Virus record (IMG/VR): IMGVR_UViG_3300020205_000249
Location: 1-36,894 of that record
Strand: one strand, 5' to 3'
Length of the DNA stretch: 36,894 nucleotides
Source of the DNA: a virus
Of the stretch, positions 13,683-20,716 are shown piece by piece. The stretch's first letter is position 1, and each line of letters opens with the position of its first letter. The position numbers and the translations under genes are program-made. The notes under the pieces are model-generated. The model was not told the DNA's origin, ran no database searches, and was given only the letters and a program-made list of their open reading frames with translations.

Positions 13683-14471
13683 ATGAAGAATTACACGCTA
13701 ATTTGCGAAGCGCAAGTCCAACTAGCGGCTGGCGCAAACGAGGCAGAAAATCCATCCGGAATGATGGAAGCCCGAGTGACAACTTGGGGGGCACGCGAGG
13801 GTGCTGACGGTCGCAAGTTCAATTATCAGCCCGAAGGCTTTATGGATTGGGCTGAAGCATTTAATTCCGGCGACAAACCATTGCCAATGTTTCTAAATCA
13901 CAATGACCTTGGTATGCCAATGGGTCAATGGGATTCATTTGAGTTTGACGACAAAGGCATGACCGCAAAAGGTCGCTTGTACACAAACACTGTCGGTGGC
14001 AACGACCTGTATCAAATTTTAAAAGAATCTCCCAAAATGTTTGGCGGTGTATCTGTTGGCGCATACGCTGACGAGGCACAAATGGTTGATGCGGCTGGAA
14101 ACCCTGTTGAAGATGATGATGAAGAATCTTATTTTCAAATTACCAAAGGCGGCTTGCGCGAAGTCTCCGTGGTTATGTATCCAAACAATCCCAATGCGGA
14201 AATTAACAAATTAGAGATATTCAGCCCCGAGGGTGCGCTGAATATCCGAACAATCGAAAAGACCTTGCGTGAGGCGGGTCTGACTCGTAAGGATGCGACC
14301 ACCGCATCTTTGGTATTCAAGAAAGCAATGGAACAGCGTGAGGCAGTTCAAAAGCCAATTGAATCTCTACCAACTCAGGGTGAGCCTGATGCGGTGGTAA
14401 ACGAAGCCGACGCATTGCTTGCCGCTTTTGAAGCGCGTGAGTTGGTGAAGGCACTTGAAAAACGTATCTAA
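13683..14471 (+). CDS. HK97-family prohead protease with C-terminal extension
   Basis: This encodes 262 residues. The serine protease core contains MFLNHNDLGMPMGQW (H73) and GGVSVGAYA (S124), matching the catalytic His and Ser of the HK97 prohead protease family. LREVSVVMYPNNPNAEI is the conserved strand after it. Residues 180-262 form a helical tail (RTIEKTLREAGLTRKDATTASLVFKKA). It should remove the N-terminal scaffold domain of the capsid protein encoded next. The start is fixed by a stop codon immediately upstream, and GGTGATAA matches the anti-Shine-Dalgarno sequence. Confidence 0.92.
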   Translation: MKNYTLICEAQVQLAAGANEAENPSGMMEARVTTWGAREGADGRKFNYQPEGFMDWAEAFNSGDKPLPMFLNHNDLGMPMGQWDSFEFDDKGMTAKGRLYTNTVGGNDLYQILKESPKMFGGVSVGAYADEAQMVDAAGNPVEDDDEESYFQITKGGLREVSVVMYPNNPNAEINKLEIFSPEGALNIRTIEKTLREAGLTRKDATTASLVFKKAMEQREAVQKPIESLPTQGEPDAVVNEADALLAAFEARELVKALEKRI

Positions 14472-14482
14472 AGGAAATTATT

Positions 14483-15832
14483 ATGTCTATGGATAAAGTA
14501 CTGGAAAAAGTTGACGCGATTGCCGTGTCTAACGAATCCAAAATTGAAGCGGTAAAAGCCGAAGTTGCAACCACTGTGGAATCCGCAAAAGCCGAGTTGA
14601 CTGAAAAGTTTGCCGCTTTGGAAGCCAAAGTTTCTGCTATTCAAATCCCTGAGTACATTCGTACACCACACAAAACTGTTCGCGGTGATGTAAATCGTCG
14701 CGTGCGTGAACAATTGGCTTCTTTTACAAAAGGTAACAGCCGTGTTCAAACAGAATTGAAAATGTGGGAATCGGATGACCAATATCAGGCGTACATGACT
14801 GAGGCATCAACCCTTACAGGTTCAGGTGCTGGCATTGGTGGTCGTACAGCGTATGACCCCGTGTTTCACAAATTGCGTTTGATTAACCCAATGCGCGGTG
14901 TGTCACGTAATGTTTCTACTGATGGCTCAACCTATCAGTTCAGAGCAAAAACGGGCAACGCGGGCGCGGCTTGGGGATATACAATCCAAAATAACGGTGC
15001 GGCTACAACTGAAGCCACATCTATTTGGCAATTGAATATGCAAGACATCAACGTGCAATTCCCAATCCGTACTGCGGCTTTGGATGACATTGATGGTTTA
15101 GAAGCCAACGTTGTTGACGATATGCTCCAAGAATTTTCGGAGCAAGAAGGCTTGTCGATGATTAAAAACAACGACCAAGCCGGTTCAACCACCACAGCAT
15201 ACGGTGCGACAAATGGTTTGCGAGGTCTAAATCAATACGGCGGCAATAACGCTTCATACGCGGGCGGTACTATCAGTACAGCATCGTATGGCTCAAGCGG
15301 TACTGCATCAACCAATGGTTTGCATAACATTGCAACATACGACCAAGTAACCACAAACGGTGGCACTGCCGCCAATAATGTGACATACGGTGATTTGATT
15401 ACATTCATTCACTCATTGCCACAGCAATATTGGTCAACTGGTAATTGTTTTGTTATTAACCCATTAATGCTTGCTGGCATTCGTGGTTTGGTTGATGACA
15501 ATGGCACGCCAGTGTTTGAGCGTATGTCTCCGCTAATCTATGATGGCATCGTAGGCAAGTTGCTTGGCTTTGATGTAGTGGTTAATTCCTACTTAAACAG
15601 CCCTGTGTCTGTTGGCGGTGGTGGTTCTACATCGTTGTACCCAATGTACTTTGGTGATTGGAATCGCGGTCATACTATCGTGGACAGGTTAAACATGGTT
15701 CTACGTCGCTACGAACAAACGGCTCCCGGATTTATTACATTTTTCGGAGAGAAAAGATTAGCCACCAGCGTGGTCGATCCTTTTAGTATTATTCGTTATC
15801 GGTCAACTGCTACTGGTTACGACGTATCGTAA
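14483..15832 (+). CDS. Major capsid protein, HK97 fold, with N-terminal scaffold domain
   Basis: This encodes 449 residues. Residues 1-60 are an Ala/Glu/Lys coiled coil, and up to about 105 a delta-domain-like scaffold, presumably cut off by the protease. The shell domain starts near EASTLTGSG (107-115) and includes GGRTAYDPVFHKLRLINPMRG, NNDQAGSTTTAYGATNGLRGL and the C-terminal YEQTAPGFITFFGEKRLATSVVDPFSIIRY. A terminator-like hairpin follows. A second, shorter paralogue comes next, so this one is probably the hexamer-forming shell protein. Confidence 0.92.
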   Translation: MSMDKVLEKVDAIAVSNESKIEAVKAEVATTVESAKAELTEKFAALEAKVSAIQIPEYIRTPHKTVRGDVNRRVREQLASFTKGNSRVQTELKMWESDDQYQAYMTEASTLTGSGAGIGGRTAYDPVFHKLRLINPMRGVSRNVSTDGSTYQFRAKTGNAGAAWGYTIQNNGAATTEATSIWQLNMQDINVQFPIRTAALDDIDGLEANVVDDMLQEFSEQEGLSMIKNNDQAGSTTTAYGATNGLRGLNQYGGNNASYAGGTISTASYGSSGTASTNGLHNIATYDQVTTNGGTAANNVTYGDLITFIHSLPQQYWSTGNCFVINPLMLAGIRGLVDDNGTPVFERMSPLIYDGIVGKLLGFDVVVNSYLNSPVSVGGGGSTSLYPMYFGDWNRGHTIVDRLNMVLRRYEQTAPGFITFFGEKRLATSVVDPFSIIRYRSTATGYDVS

Positions 15833-15838
15833 GACTGA

Positions 15839-15867
15839 AGGGGAGGGGTAAAACTCTCCCCTCTTTT
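15839..15867 (+). terminator. Terminator between the two capsid genes
   Basis: AGGGGAG (15839-15845) pairs with CTCCCCT (15856-15862) and can extend inward (GGT with ACT, one bulge). It is followed by CTTTTAA. As there is no clear promoter before the next gene, termination is probably partial, lowering expression of the second capsid gene and the genes after it. Confidence 0.72.
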
Positions 15868-15888
15868 AATCTTTAAGGAATTATCAAA

Positions 15889-16908
15889 ATGAGTGCAAAC
15901 CAAAGAATTTTAGACGGCATCAAAAAAGCAATTAACGAGGGCGGTAGAGTCACCATTGATTTGCGTGAAGCCTCGACAATTACTGGTTCGGGTCTGGACA
16001 TTGGTGGTCGCACTTATTTTGATGATGCTTTTACGGCATTGCGTCTTGCAAACCCTTTCCGCATGGGTTCACGCAATATTAAAACCGAAAATAGTTCGGC
16101 TGTGCAATTTGTTGCAAAAACGGGTAACGCAACTAGCGCAAATCCATGGGACCCTAATTCAACTCCTGACACGGGTTCACCAAACACCGCTACGTCGTTC
16201 TGGGTAATGCCTACACGCATTATTGCGGCAACTTTGCCCGTTCGTATTGCCGCAATGGATGATATTAACGGTTTGCAAGATGCTTTGTTAACAGACCTTG
16301 CGTTGGAATTCTCACAACAAGAAGGCGCGTCAATTGCCACAAACAATGACCAAGCGGGTTCTACGACAACCACAACAGGCGCGACTTATGGTTTGCGCGG
16401 TTTAAGTTCCTACACCAGTGGCGGTACAGCCGCGTTTGGTTCAAGTGGGACTGCAATTACAAATGGCATTCACACGTTGGCAACTGTATCGCTTGGCGGT
16501 GTTGCTGTAACGTACAACAAAATTGTTGATGTTGCTAACGCATTGCCGGCACAATATTGGTCTTTGCCTACAACTGCATGGCACATGACACCAACAATGA
16601 TTCAAACATTGCGCCAATTAAAAGATACGCAAGGTTTGCCATTGTTTTTAGAATTGGGCGAAGCGGGTGAAGGCGGTGCAGTGGGTTCTATTTTTGGATG
16701 GCCTGTTATTCCTAATTCTTTCCTTAATGCAACATTCCCAATTTATTTGGCAAATTGGGATAGATTCCTAACCATTGCTGATATTGAAGAAATTAACATT
16801 CAAATATACGAACAGTCGGCTCCCGGATTTTTAACGATGTACGCGGAAAAACGAGTTGCTACAACTGTACGTGACCCGTTTGCCGGTGTTCGTGCAAGCG
16901 CGGCTTAA
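15889..16908 (+). CDS. Second HK97-fold capsid protein, paralogue without scaffold domain
   Basis: This encodes 339 residues, clearly related to the preceding capsid protein. Shared blocks are EAST-TGSG-IGGRT, NNDQAGSTTT-GAT-GLRGL and YEQ-APGF-T-EKR-AT-DPF. It begins only 26 residues before the EAST motif, so it lacks the roughly 105-residue N-terminal scaffold of its neighbour. T4 gp24, the pentamer-forming paralogue of gp23, is a precedent for a minor vertex version. A vertex role fits the shorter N-terminus and the terminator before it, but a decoration or alternative shell protein cannot be excluded. Confidence 0.88.
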   Translation: MSANQRILDGIKKAINEGGRVTIDLREASTITGSGLDIGGRTYFDDAFTALRLANPFRMGSRNIKTENSSAVQFVAKTGNATSANPWDPNSTPDTGSPNTATSFWVMPTRIIAATLPVRIAAMDDINGLQDALLTDLALEFSQQEGASIATNNDQAGSTTTTTGATYGLRGLSSYTSGGTAAFGSSGTAITNGIHTLATVSLGGVAVTYNKIVDVANALPAQYWSLPTTAWHMTPTMIQTLRQLKDTQGLPLFLELGEAGEGGAVGSIFGWPVIPNSFLNATFPIYLANWDRFLTIADIEEINIQIYEQSAPGFLTMYAEKRVATTVRDPFAGVRASAA

Positions 16909-16919
16909 AGGGGCTAAAA

Positions 16920-17582
16920 ATGCCCGTTGAGAACCAAACACTTGCGCCGTTTTTTTCCAATCAACGGAATCCGTATAACTACGCCAAATTTGAGCAAGTT
17001 GACCGCGACGTTGCAACGCCATGGTTAACGCTTGAAGAAATTACGCAACAATTAAATTTGTTTGATGACGAAAGTCAAGACACATATTTAAAGTCGCTTG
17101 AACTTGCTACGCGCATGGCGATTGAAGATTTTATTGGCGCGGCTATTTATCAGACTACGTACAAAGTTTATTACCCAAATTTTGGGTTGTATAACACTGC
17201 GGTGTTTTTAGATTTGCCTGAGGTGGCGGTTACGGCTTATAACTCGGTCGGTGTATCGATTGATGCTGTTGAATTTTACTCAACGTCAAACACAGTGCCA
17301 GTATTGATTGCGGCAACAAATTATTCTTACGACCCAACGGGTAACAGAGTAATACTAAACACAATTCCTAATACATTAAACCAAACTGTAGCCAATCCAA
17401 TCGTTGTTACGTACACGCAAAATTCTGCGTTTATTTCGACTTACCCAGTTATTAAACAAGCGGCGTTAATGTTGTTAACGCACCTGTATAACAATCGTTC
17501 TAATACAACGGAATCCATGTTGCGTGAAGTACCCTTTGGCGTTGCCGCATTGCTTCGCCCGTACAAACCTTTGGTGATGTGA
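16920..17582 (+). CDS. Head-tail connector (gp6-like adaptor)
   Basis: This encodes 220 residues. TPWLTLEEITQQLNLFDDESQDTYLKSLELATRMAIEDFIGAAIYQTTYKVYYPNF is the helical start of gp6/gp15-type connector proteins. The C-terminus (YPVIKQAALMLLTHLYNNRSNTTES...PFGVAALLRPYKPL) is equally typical. It forms a ring under the portal. It is longer than minimal adaptors because of a central beta insertion. GGGGCTAAAA precedes ATG. Confidence 0.85.
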   Translation: MPVENQTLAPFFSNQRNPYNYAKFEQVDRDVATPWLTLEEITQQLNLFDDESQDTYLKSLELATRMAIEDFIGAAIYQTTYKVYYPNFGLYNTAVFLDLPEVAVTAYNSVGVSIDAVEFYSTSNTVPVLIAATNYSYDPTGNRVILNTIPNTLNQTVANPIVVTYTQNSAFISTYPVIKQAALMLLTHLYNNRSNTTESMLREVPFGVAALLRPYKPLVM

Positions 17583-17583
17583 C

Positions 17584-17928
17584 ATGGGTATTGCTCGCTT
17601 TGAAAACATCCGAGTAAACCAATTAACCTTTGGCGCAAGTTCCTTTGGTGAGCAATCTACGACTATTACAAAATGGTTTGACACGCGGGCGCGAGTTGCT
17701 TCGGTATCCAATAGCGTACGTATTTCAGAAAAATATCGCGTGTATGCCGACATTGTAGAATTTACATTAAATTACACGCCAAACACTCGAACCATTGTAA
17801 ACAGCCAAAATTTGTATTCAATTGCTTGGAAAAGTGTCAATTGGCGTATTGACAGCGTGCGCGAGTCAAATGACCGAATGACTGTTAAATTGCTTTGCGT
17901 GCGCAATGACCCTGTGGTGGCAGTATGA
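17584..17928 (+). CDS. Head closure / head-tail joining protein
   Basis: This encodes 114 residues, mostly beta: TTITKWFDTRARVASVSNSVRISEKYRVYADIVEFTLNYTPNTR, then NSQNLYSIAWKSVNWRIDSVRESNDRMTVKLLCVR. The pattern (beta barrel, 'I-S-V-R-E', terminal 'L-x-C') matches the Phage_H_T_join/SPP1 gp16-like stoppers in size and position. It follows the adaptor by one base and overlaps the next gene by 4 bp (ATGA). Confidence 0.75.
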   Translation: MGIARFENIRVNQLTFGASSFGEQSTTITKWFDTRARVASVSNSVRISEKYRVYADIVEFTLNYTPNTRTIVNSQNLYSIAWKSVNWRIDSVRESNDRMTVKLLCVRNDPVVAV

Positions 17929-18347
17929 CAACGCAAACCAATGTTGTTAATTATGGCAAAGCAATTCAATATCAATTGAACAGCATTGTTACGCCTGTAC
18001 CCGTGTATGCCGCGTTTAACCGCAATTTTGCGACACAGCCTAAGTTCATTACATGGATGCTCAGGAACGTGCACCAAGACGTTTATACCGGCTCGTATCA
18101 ATCGGTTAAAGGCATTGACCGCCCCGTGTTTCAGATAAGTATCTTTACGCAAGTGATTGAAGATGGTTTTACAATTTCCAATCAGGTACTACAATCGCTA
18201 CACGGCTATAGCGGTATGTTAGGAAATCCGGCTGACGGGGGTTTTTATATTTCCAAAGCGGATTGCCAGTGGCTGTACAACAGTTATGACAATGAGAATA
18301 AATTGGCTGAAATCTTTATTGATTGCACAATAGATATCCCAACATAA
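17925..18347 (+). CDS. Tail terminator-like protein (DUF3168-like)
   Basis: This encodes 140 residues. IQYQLNSIVTPVPVYAAF, then GIDRPVFQISIFTQVIEDGFTISNQVLQSLHGYSG, resembles the DUF3168/gpU-type fold that caps the tail tube at the head-proximal end. Here it lies before the tail tube gene, while a gp10-like protein lies after it, a slightly shuffled order relative to HK97. The family assignment rests on motif and position. Confidence 0.62.
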   Translation: MTTQTNVVNYGKAIQYQLNSIVTPVPVYAAFNRNFATQPKFITWMLRNVHQDVYTGSYQSVKGIDRPVFQISIFTQVIEDGFTISNQVLQSLHGYSGMLGNPADGGFYISKADCQWLYNSYDNENKLAEIFIDCTIDIPT

Positions 18348-18383
18348 GACACGATTTTTTCAACTCTTTAAAGGAAACTCAAA

Positions 18384-18878
18384 ATGGCTTTACCAACCAA
18401 AATTTTGCCCGGATTTAGTGCAACGTTATACGCACAGCCGGGCGCATCACCAACCGCATTAACATATGCGGCATTGTCCACTTACGCTACCGTTTCTGCC
18501 TTGGCAGTTGTTGGTAATTTAGTACCCGTTGAGGCTATTCCTGCATTTGGTCAAGATGATGCTGTTGCATCATTTGGCGTTGCGGGTTCACGTCAATCGG
18601 ACAAAATTCCTGTGCAATCTGCACCGACAAGTATGAGCATCACAGCCGCTTGGAATCCTAGCGATACTGTTTTGTTATTGCTCCGTGATGACGCTTACAA
18701 CGGCACGATTGACCGCACGTTTGTTATTCGTGCTACTGATGGTACTGGTGTCGTAATTTATGCGTTTAATGGTCGCGTGAGCCAGTGGACTATTGACTCG
18801 GCTCCCGGAGCCGAAGCGAAAGTTAATTTTACAATTCATCCCCGTGGTAATTTATACGGCTGGTCTGCCAGCGCATAA
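18384..18878 (+). CDS. Major tail tube protein
   Basis: This encodes 164 residues. The start is MALPTKILPGFSATLYAQPG and the body has a beta-sandwich pattern (QSDKIPVQSAPTSMSITAAWNPSDTVLLLLRDDAYNGTIDRTFVIRATDGTG). It ends FNGRVSQWTIDSAPGAEAKVNFTIHPRG, a common end for siphophage tube proteins. TTTAAAGGAAACTC upstream is a strong ribosome site, as expected for an abundant protein. Tail genes directly follow. Confidence 0.82.
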   Translation: MALPTKILPGFSATLYAQPGASPTALTYAALSTYATVSALAVVGNLVPVEAIPAFGQDDAVASFGVAGSRQSDKIPVQSAPTSMSITAAWNPSDTVLLLLRDDAYNGTIDRTFVIRATDGTGVVIYAFNGRVSQWTIDSAPGAEAKVNFTIHPRGNLYGWSASA

Positions 18879-18879
18879 T

Positions 18880-19077
18880 ATGACTACTGATGACGCAATA
18901 ACATTAATGACAAGTACTTACTTGCCCTTTGACCTTGTGGTCAGGGGCATGGAGTTAGACCCTAAGGAAGTGGCGGATGCTTTGGCAAATGCTACCGCAG
19001 GGTCTGAACAACAAACTGCATTACAGTTTTTGGCATCATACTTTCCGTATGCACCAACCAAGAAAATAAAAGAATAA
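18880..19077 (+). CDS. Small acidic protein between tail tube and gp10-like genes
   Basis: This encodes 65 residues starting MTTDDAITLMTSTYLPFDLVV. ATG 18880 is one base after the tube stop (AATATG). The protein is helical and acidic, with a Lys-rich tail. No family is recognised. The position within the tail operon suggests an assembly role only by association. Confidence 0.6.
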   Translation: MTTDDAITLMTSTYLPFDLVVRGMELDPKEVADALANATAGSEQQTALQFLASYFPYAPTKKIKE

Positions 19078-19080
19078 AAC

Positions 19081-19305
19081 ATGACTACGACAATAAAAGA
19101 CAGTAACGATTTGTTGGGTTTCCTAGTAAGCCAAGCCGAATCTCGCAAAGATTGGTTTGGCTTTTCTCAGCAACGCATGACAGCGGTAACGCTTGCGCAT
19201 CAAATTGCACAGCATCATGCGGACAAGATGACACCCGATGAAGTTGTAGATTACGCACTGCAACTCAATCACCTTATATTTCATAAAATTATTAAGGCGG
19301 GTTAA
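19081..19305 (+). CDS. Small helical tail-operon protein, unknown
   Basis: This encodes 74 residues: MTTTIKDSNDLLGFLVSQAESRKDWFGFSQQRMTAVTLAHQIAQHHADKMTPDEVVDYALQLNHLIF. It is entirely helical and amphipathic, without a signal or membrane segment. It starts three bases after the previous stop. I recognise no family. Confidence 0.65.
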   Translation: MTTTIKDSNDLLGFLVSQAESRKDWFGFSQQRMTAVTLAHQIAQHHADKMTPDEVVDYALQLNHLIFHKIIKAG

Positions 19306-19308
19306 ACC

Positions 19309-19875
19309 ATGCAAGCATCTTTCAAAATCGTTGGATTGAAGGATGTGCTTGCCGCGTTTGATGATTTGGCAGAACAAATTGGTGATAAAAAAGCCACCAG
19401 TAAAATTTTAGTGCCCGCAGTACGTGAGGCAATGAAACCCGTATTAAGTGAAGCCATTGCTCGTGCGCCGGTCAATACTGGTGGACTAAGGTTATCTTTA
19501 CAAATTGAGGCTAGACGCCCCTCACGTCGTGATAGGCGGTCTAAATACATCACCGAAACGGATACAGTTATTGCGGCAGTAACAACGGCATCGGGTAAAA
19601 AATTAGCCGAAATGAGTCAAGGCAAGGGGTTGTTAAAAGCCAAAAAACGTCTTTCGACAATGGAAGGCGATGCTCACGTAAACGCGTATCGCGCAAATAA
19701 ATTTACAGGTATTAAAAGCGATGCTCGGGCAATAGCGCAAGAATTTGGTTCTGCACAAAACCCAGCGCATCCTTATTTACGAACATCAATGGAAAGCCAA
19801 GCCCCACAAACCGCCAAAAGGCTTGGTGAAATTATCGGTAGGCGGATAACACAATACAAGGCAAAACAGAAATGA
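19309..19875 (+). CDS. HK97 gp10-like tail completion/neck protein
   Basis: This encodes 188 residues. FKIVGLKDVLAAFDDLAEQI, AVREAMKPVLSEAIARAPVNTGGLRLSLQIEAR and AIAQEFGSAQNPAHPYLRTSMESQ are hallmarks of the HK97 gp10 family (Pro-Val-x-Thr-Gly and E-x-G-x...HP-x-L-R). It acts at the head-tail interface. The central segment is longer and more basic than usual. It overlaps the tail chaperone start by 4 bp (ATGA). Confidence 0.88.
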   Translation: MQASFKIVGLKDVLAAFDDLAEQIGDKKATSKILVPAVREAMKPVLSEAIARAPVNTGGLRLSLQIEARRPSRRDRRSKYITETDTVIAAVTTASGKKLAEMSQGKGLLKAKKRLSTMEGDAHVNAYRANKFTGIKSDARAIAQEFGSAQNPAHPYLRTSMESQAPQTAKRLGEIIGRRITQYKAKQK

Positions 19876-20354
19876 CAAAATTTTCCAGTGCGTTTGGCGA
19901 CAAATATCAAGCCAACAAAAAGAACCTTTTAATTCGTTCGTTTGAATTAGGTGGTCATACATTTAAAGTTCGTATTCCATTGGTTGCAGAATCAGAAGAA
20001 ATTTACAAAAAAGTATCTGAGCCGGATGATGAAACCGTAGAAAAAATTTACGTTGAAATTACCGCATCGTTGAGAAAATTTGAAACAACGCAAACCGAAG
20101 ATTTTAAATTTACCGATAACGACATATTGGTTGAAGGTCGTTCGATGCGTGAAGCATCTAAAAACAAGGCTATTACAGAAGCGCGGATTACAGAATTTTT
20201 TAAATTGCTTGTTCCCGAACTTGAAGGTGCAAGCCTAGAAGATTTGACTTATGCCGATATACAAGATGAATTTCCAATTTCAGTACAAATGCAAATTGTG
20301 GAAAAGATTGGCGAAGTTATCAGCCCAACATATAAGGAAGCGCGGGGAAACTGA
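19872..20354 (+). CDS. Tail assembly chaperone G (upstream frame)
   Basis: This encodes 160 residues, acidic and helical (VAESEEIYKKVSEPDDETVEKIYVEI...SMREASKNKAITEARITEFFKLLVPE). It sits between gp10-like and tape-measure genes, where siphophages encode chaperone G. The last codons, CGG GGA AAC TGA, contain a -1 slippery heptamer (20345-20351). A minority of ribosomes should therefore make a longer G-T fusion. G binds the tape measure and helps tube assembly (established for lambda). Confidence 0.85.
   Translation: MTKFSSAFGDKYQANKKNLLIRSFELGGHTFKVRIPLVAESEEIYKKVSEPDDETVEKIYVEITASLRKFETTQTEDFKFTDNDILVEGRSMREASKNKAITEARITEFFKLLVPELEGASLEDLTYADIQDEFPISVQMQIVEKIGEVISPTYKEARGN
20345..20351 (+). 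other. Programmed -1 ribosomal frameshift site
   Basis: GGGAAAC lies in the correct phase (G GGA AAC) immediately before the G stop codon TGA (20352-20354). Lambda uses the near-identical GGGAAAG. Slipping back one base puts ribosomes into the next open frame at CTG (20351), which has no usable start of its own. Confidence 0.87.
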
Positions 20355-20716
20355 TTGGCTCGTTGAAAAGCCAATGTCAAGCGGCAATGATTTTCAACGG
20401 GCACACCTTAGACACAATACAAGACATTGATGATGTAACCATGGCAAACATCCAAACGATGTATGCCGATGGGTTGGTTGGAAATTATGGCGTGCTGACG
20501 CAGATAGCGACCCTGACAAACGGGGTGTTTAACTATATGCGACCGGCAAATTCACCGCCGTATAAACTAGCCAACATCCTTGCTAATGCGTATGATTACA
20601 TTTATCCACCGTTGCCTGAAGGCAGTAAACAAGCGGCTGTAAACGATAGCCTTTTAATGTTTATGACACAGGCACAGGGGTTTGATAAAAAATTGTTTGA
20701 GGTAAAACATGGCTAA
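20351..20716 (+). CDS. Tail assembly chaperone T domain, made by -1 frameshift from G
   Basis: The frame is open from the frameshift point and encodes 121 residues after the shift, starting L-I-G-S-L-K-S. The G-T fusion would have 160 + 121 = 281 residues. No ATG with a ribosome site opens this frame; its first internal starts are a TTG at 20363 and a buried ATG. T recruits the tape measure in lambda. It overlaps the tape-measure start by 8 bp. Helical, with a YMRPANSPPYKLANILANAYDYIYPPLPEG stretch split by prolines. Confidence 0.82.
   Translation: MIGSLKSQCQAAMIFNGHTLDTIQDIDDVTMANIQTMYADGLVGNYGVLTQIATLTNGVFNYMRPANSPPYKLANILANAYDYIYPPLPEGSKQAAVNDSLLMFMTQAQGFDKKLFEVKHG

Noticed and set aside
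13559-13807. 82-codon frame starting with an ATGA overlap at the portal stop
   Set aside because: It overlaps the protease by 125 bp in another frame, its second half reads like a frameshifted protease, and no ribosome site is clear. Only the ATGA overlap speaks for it.
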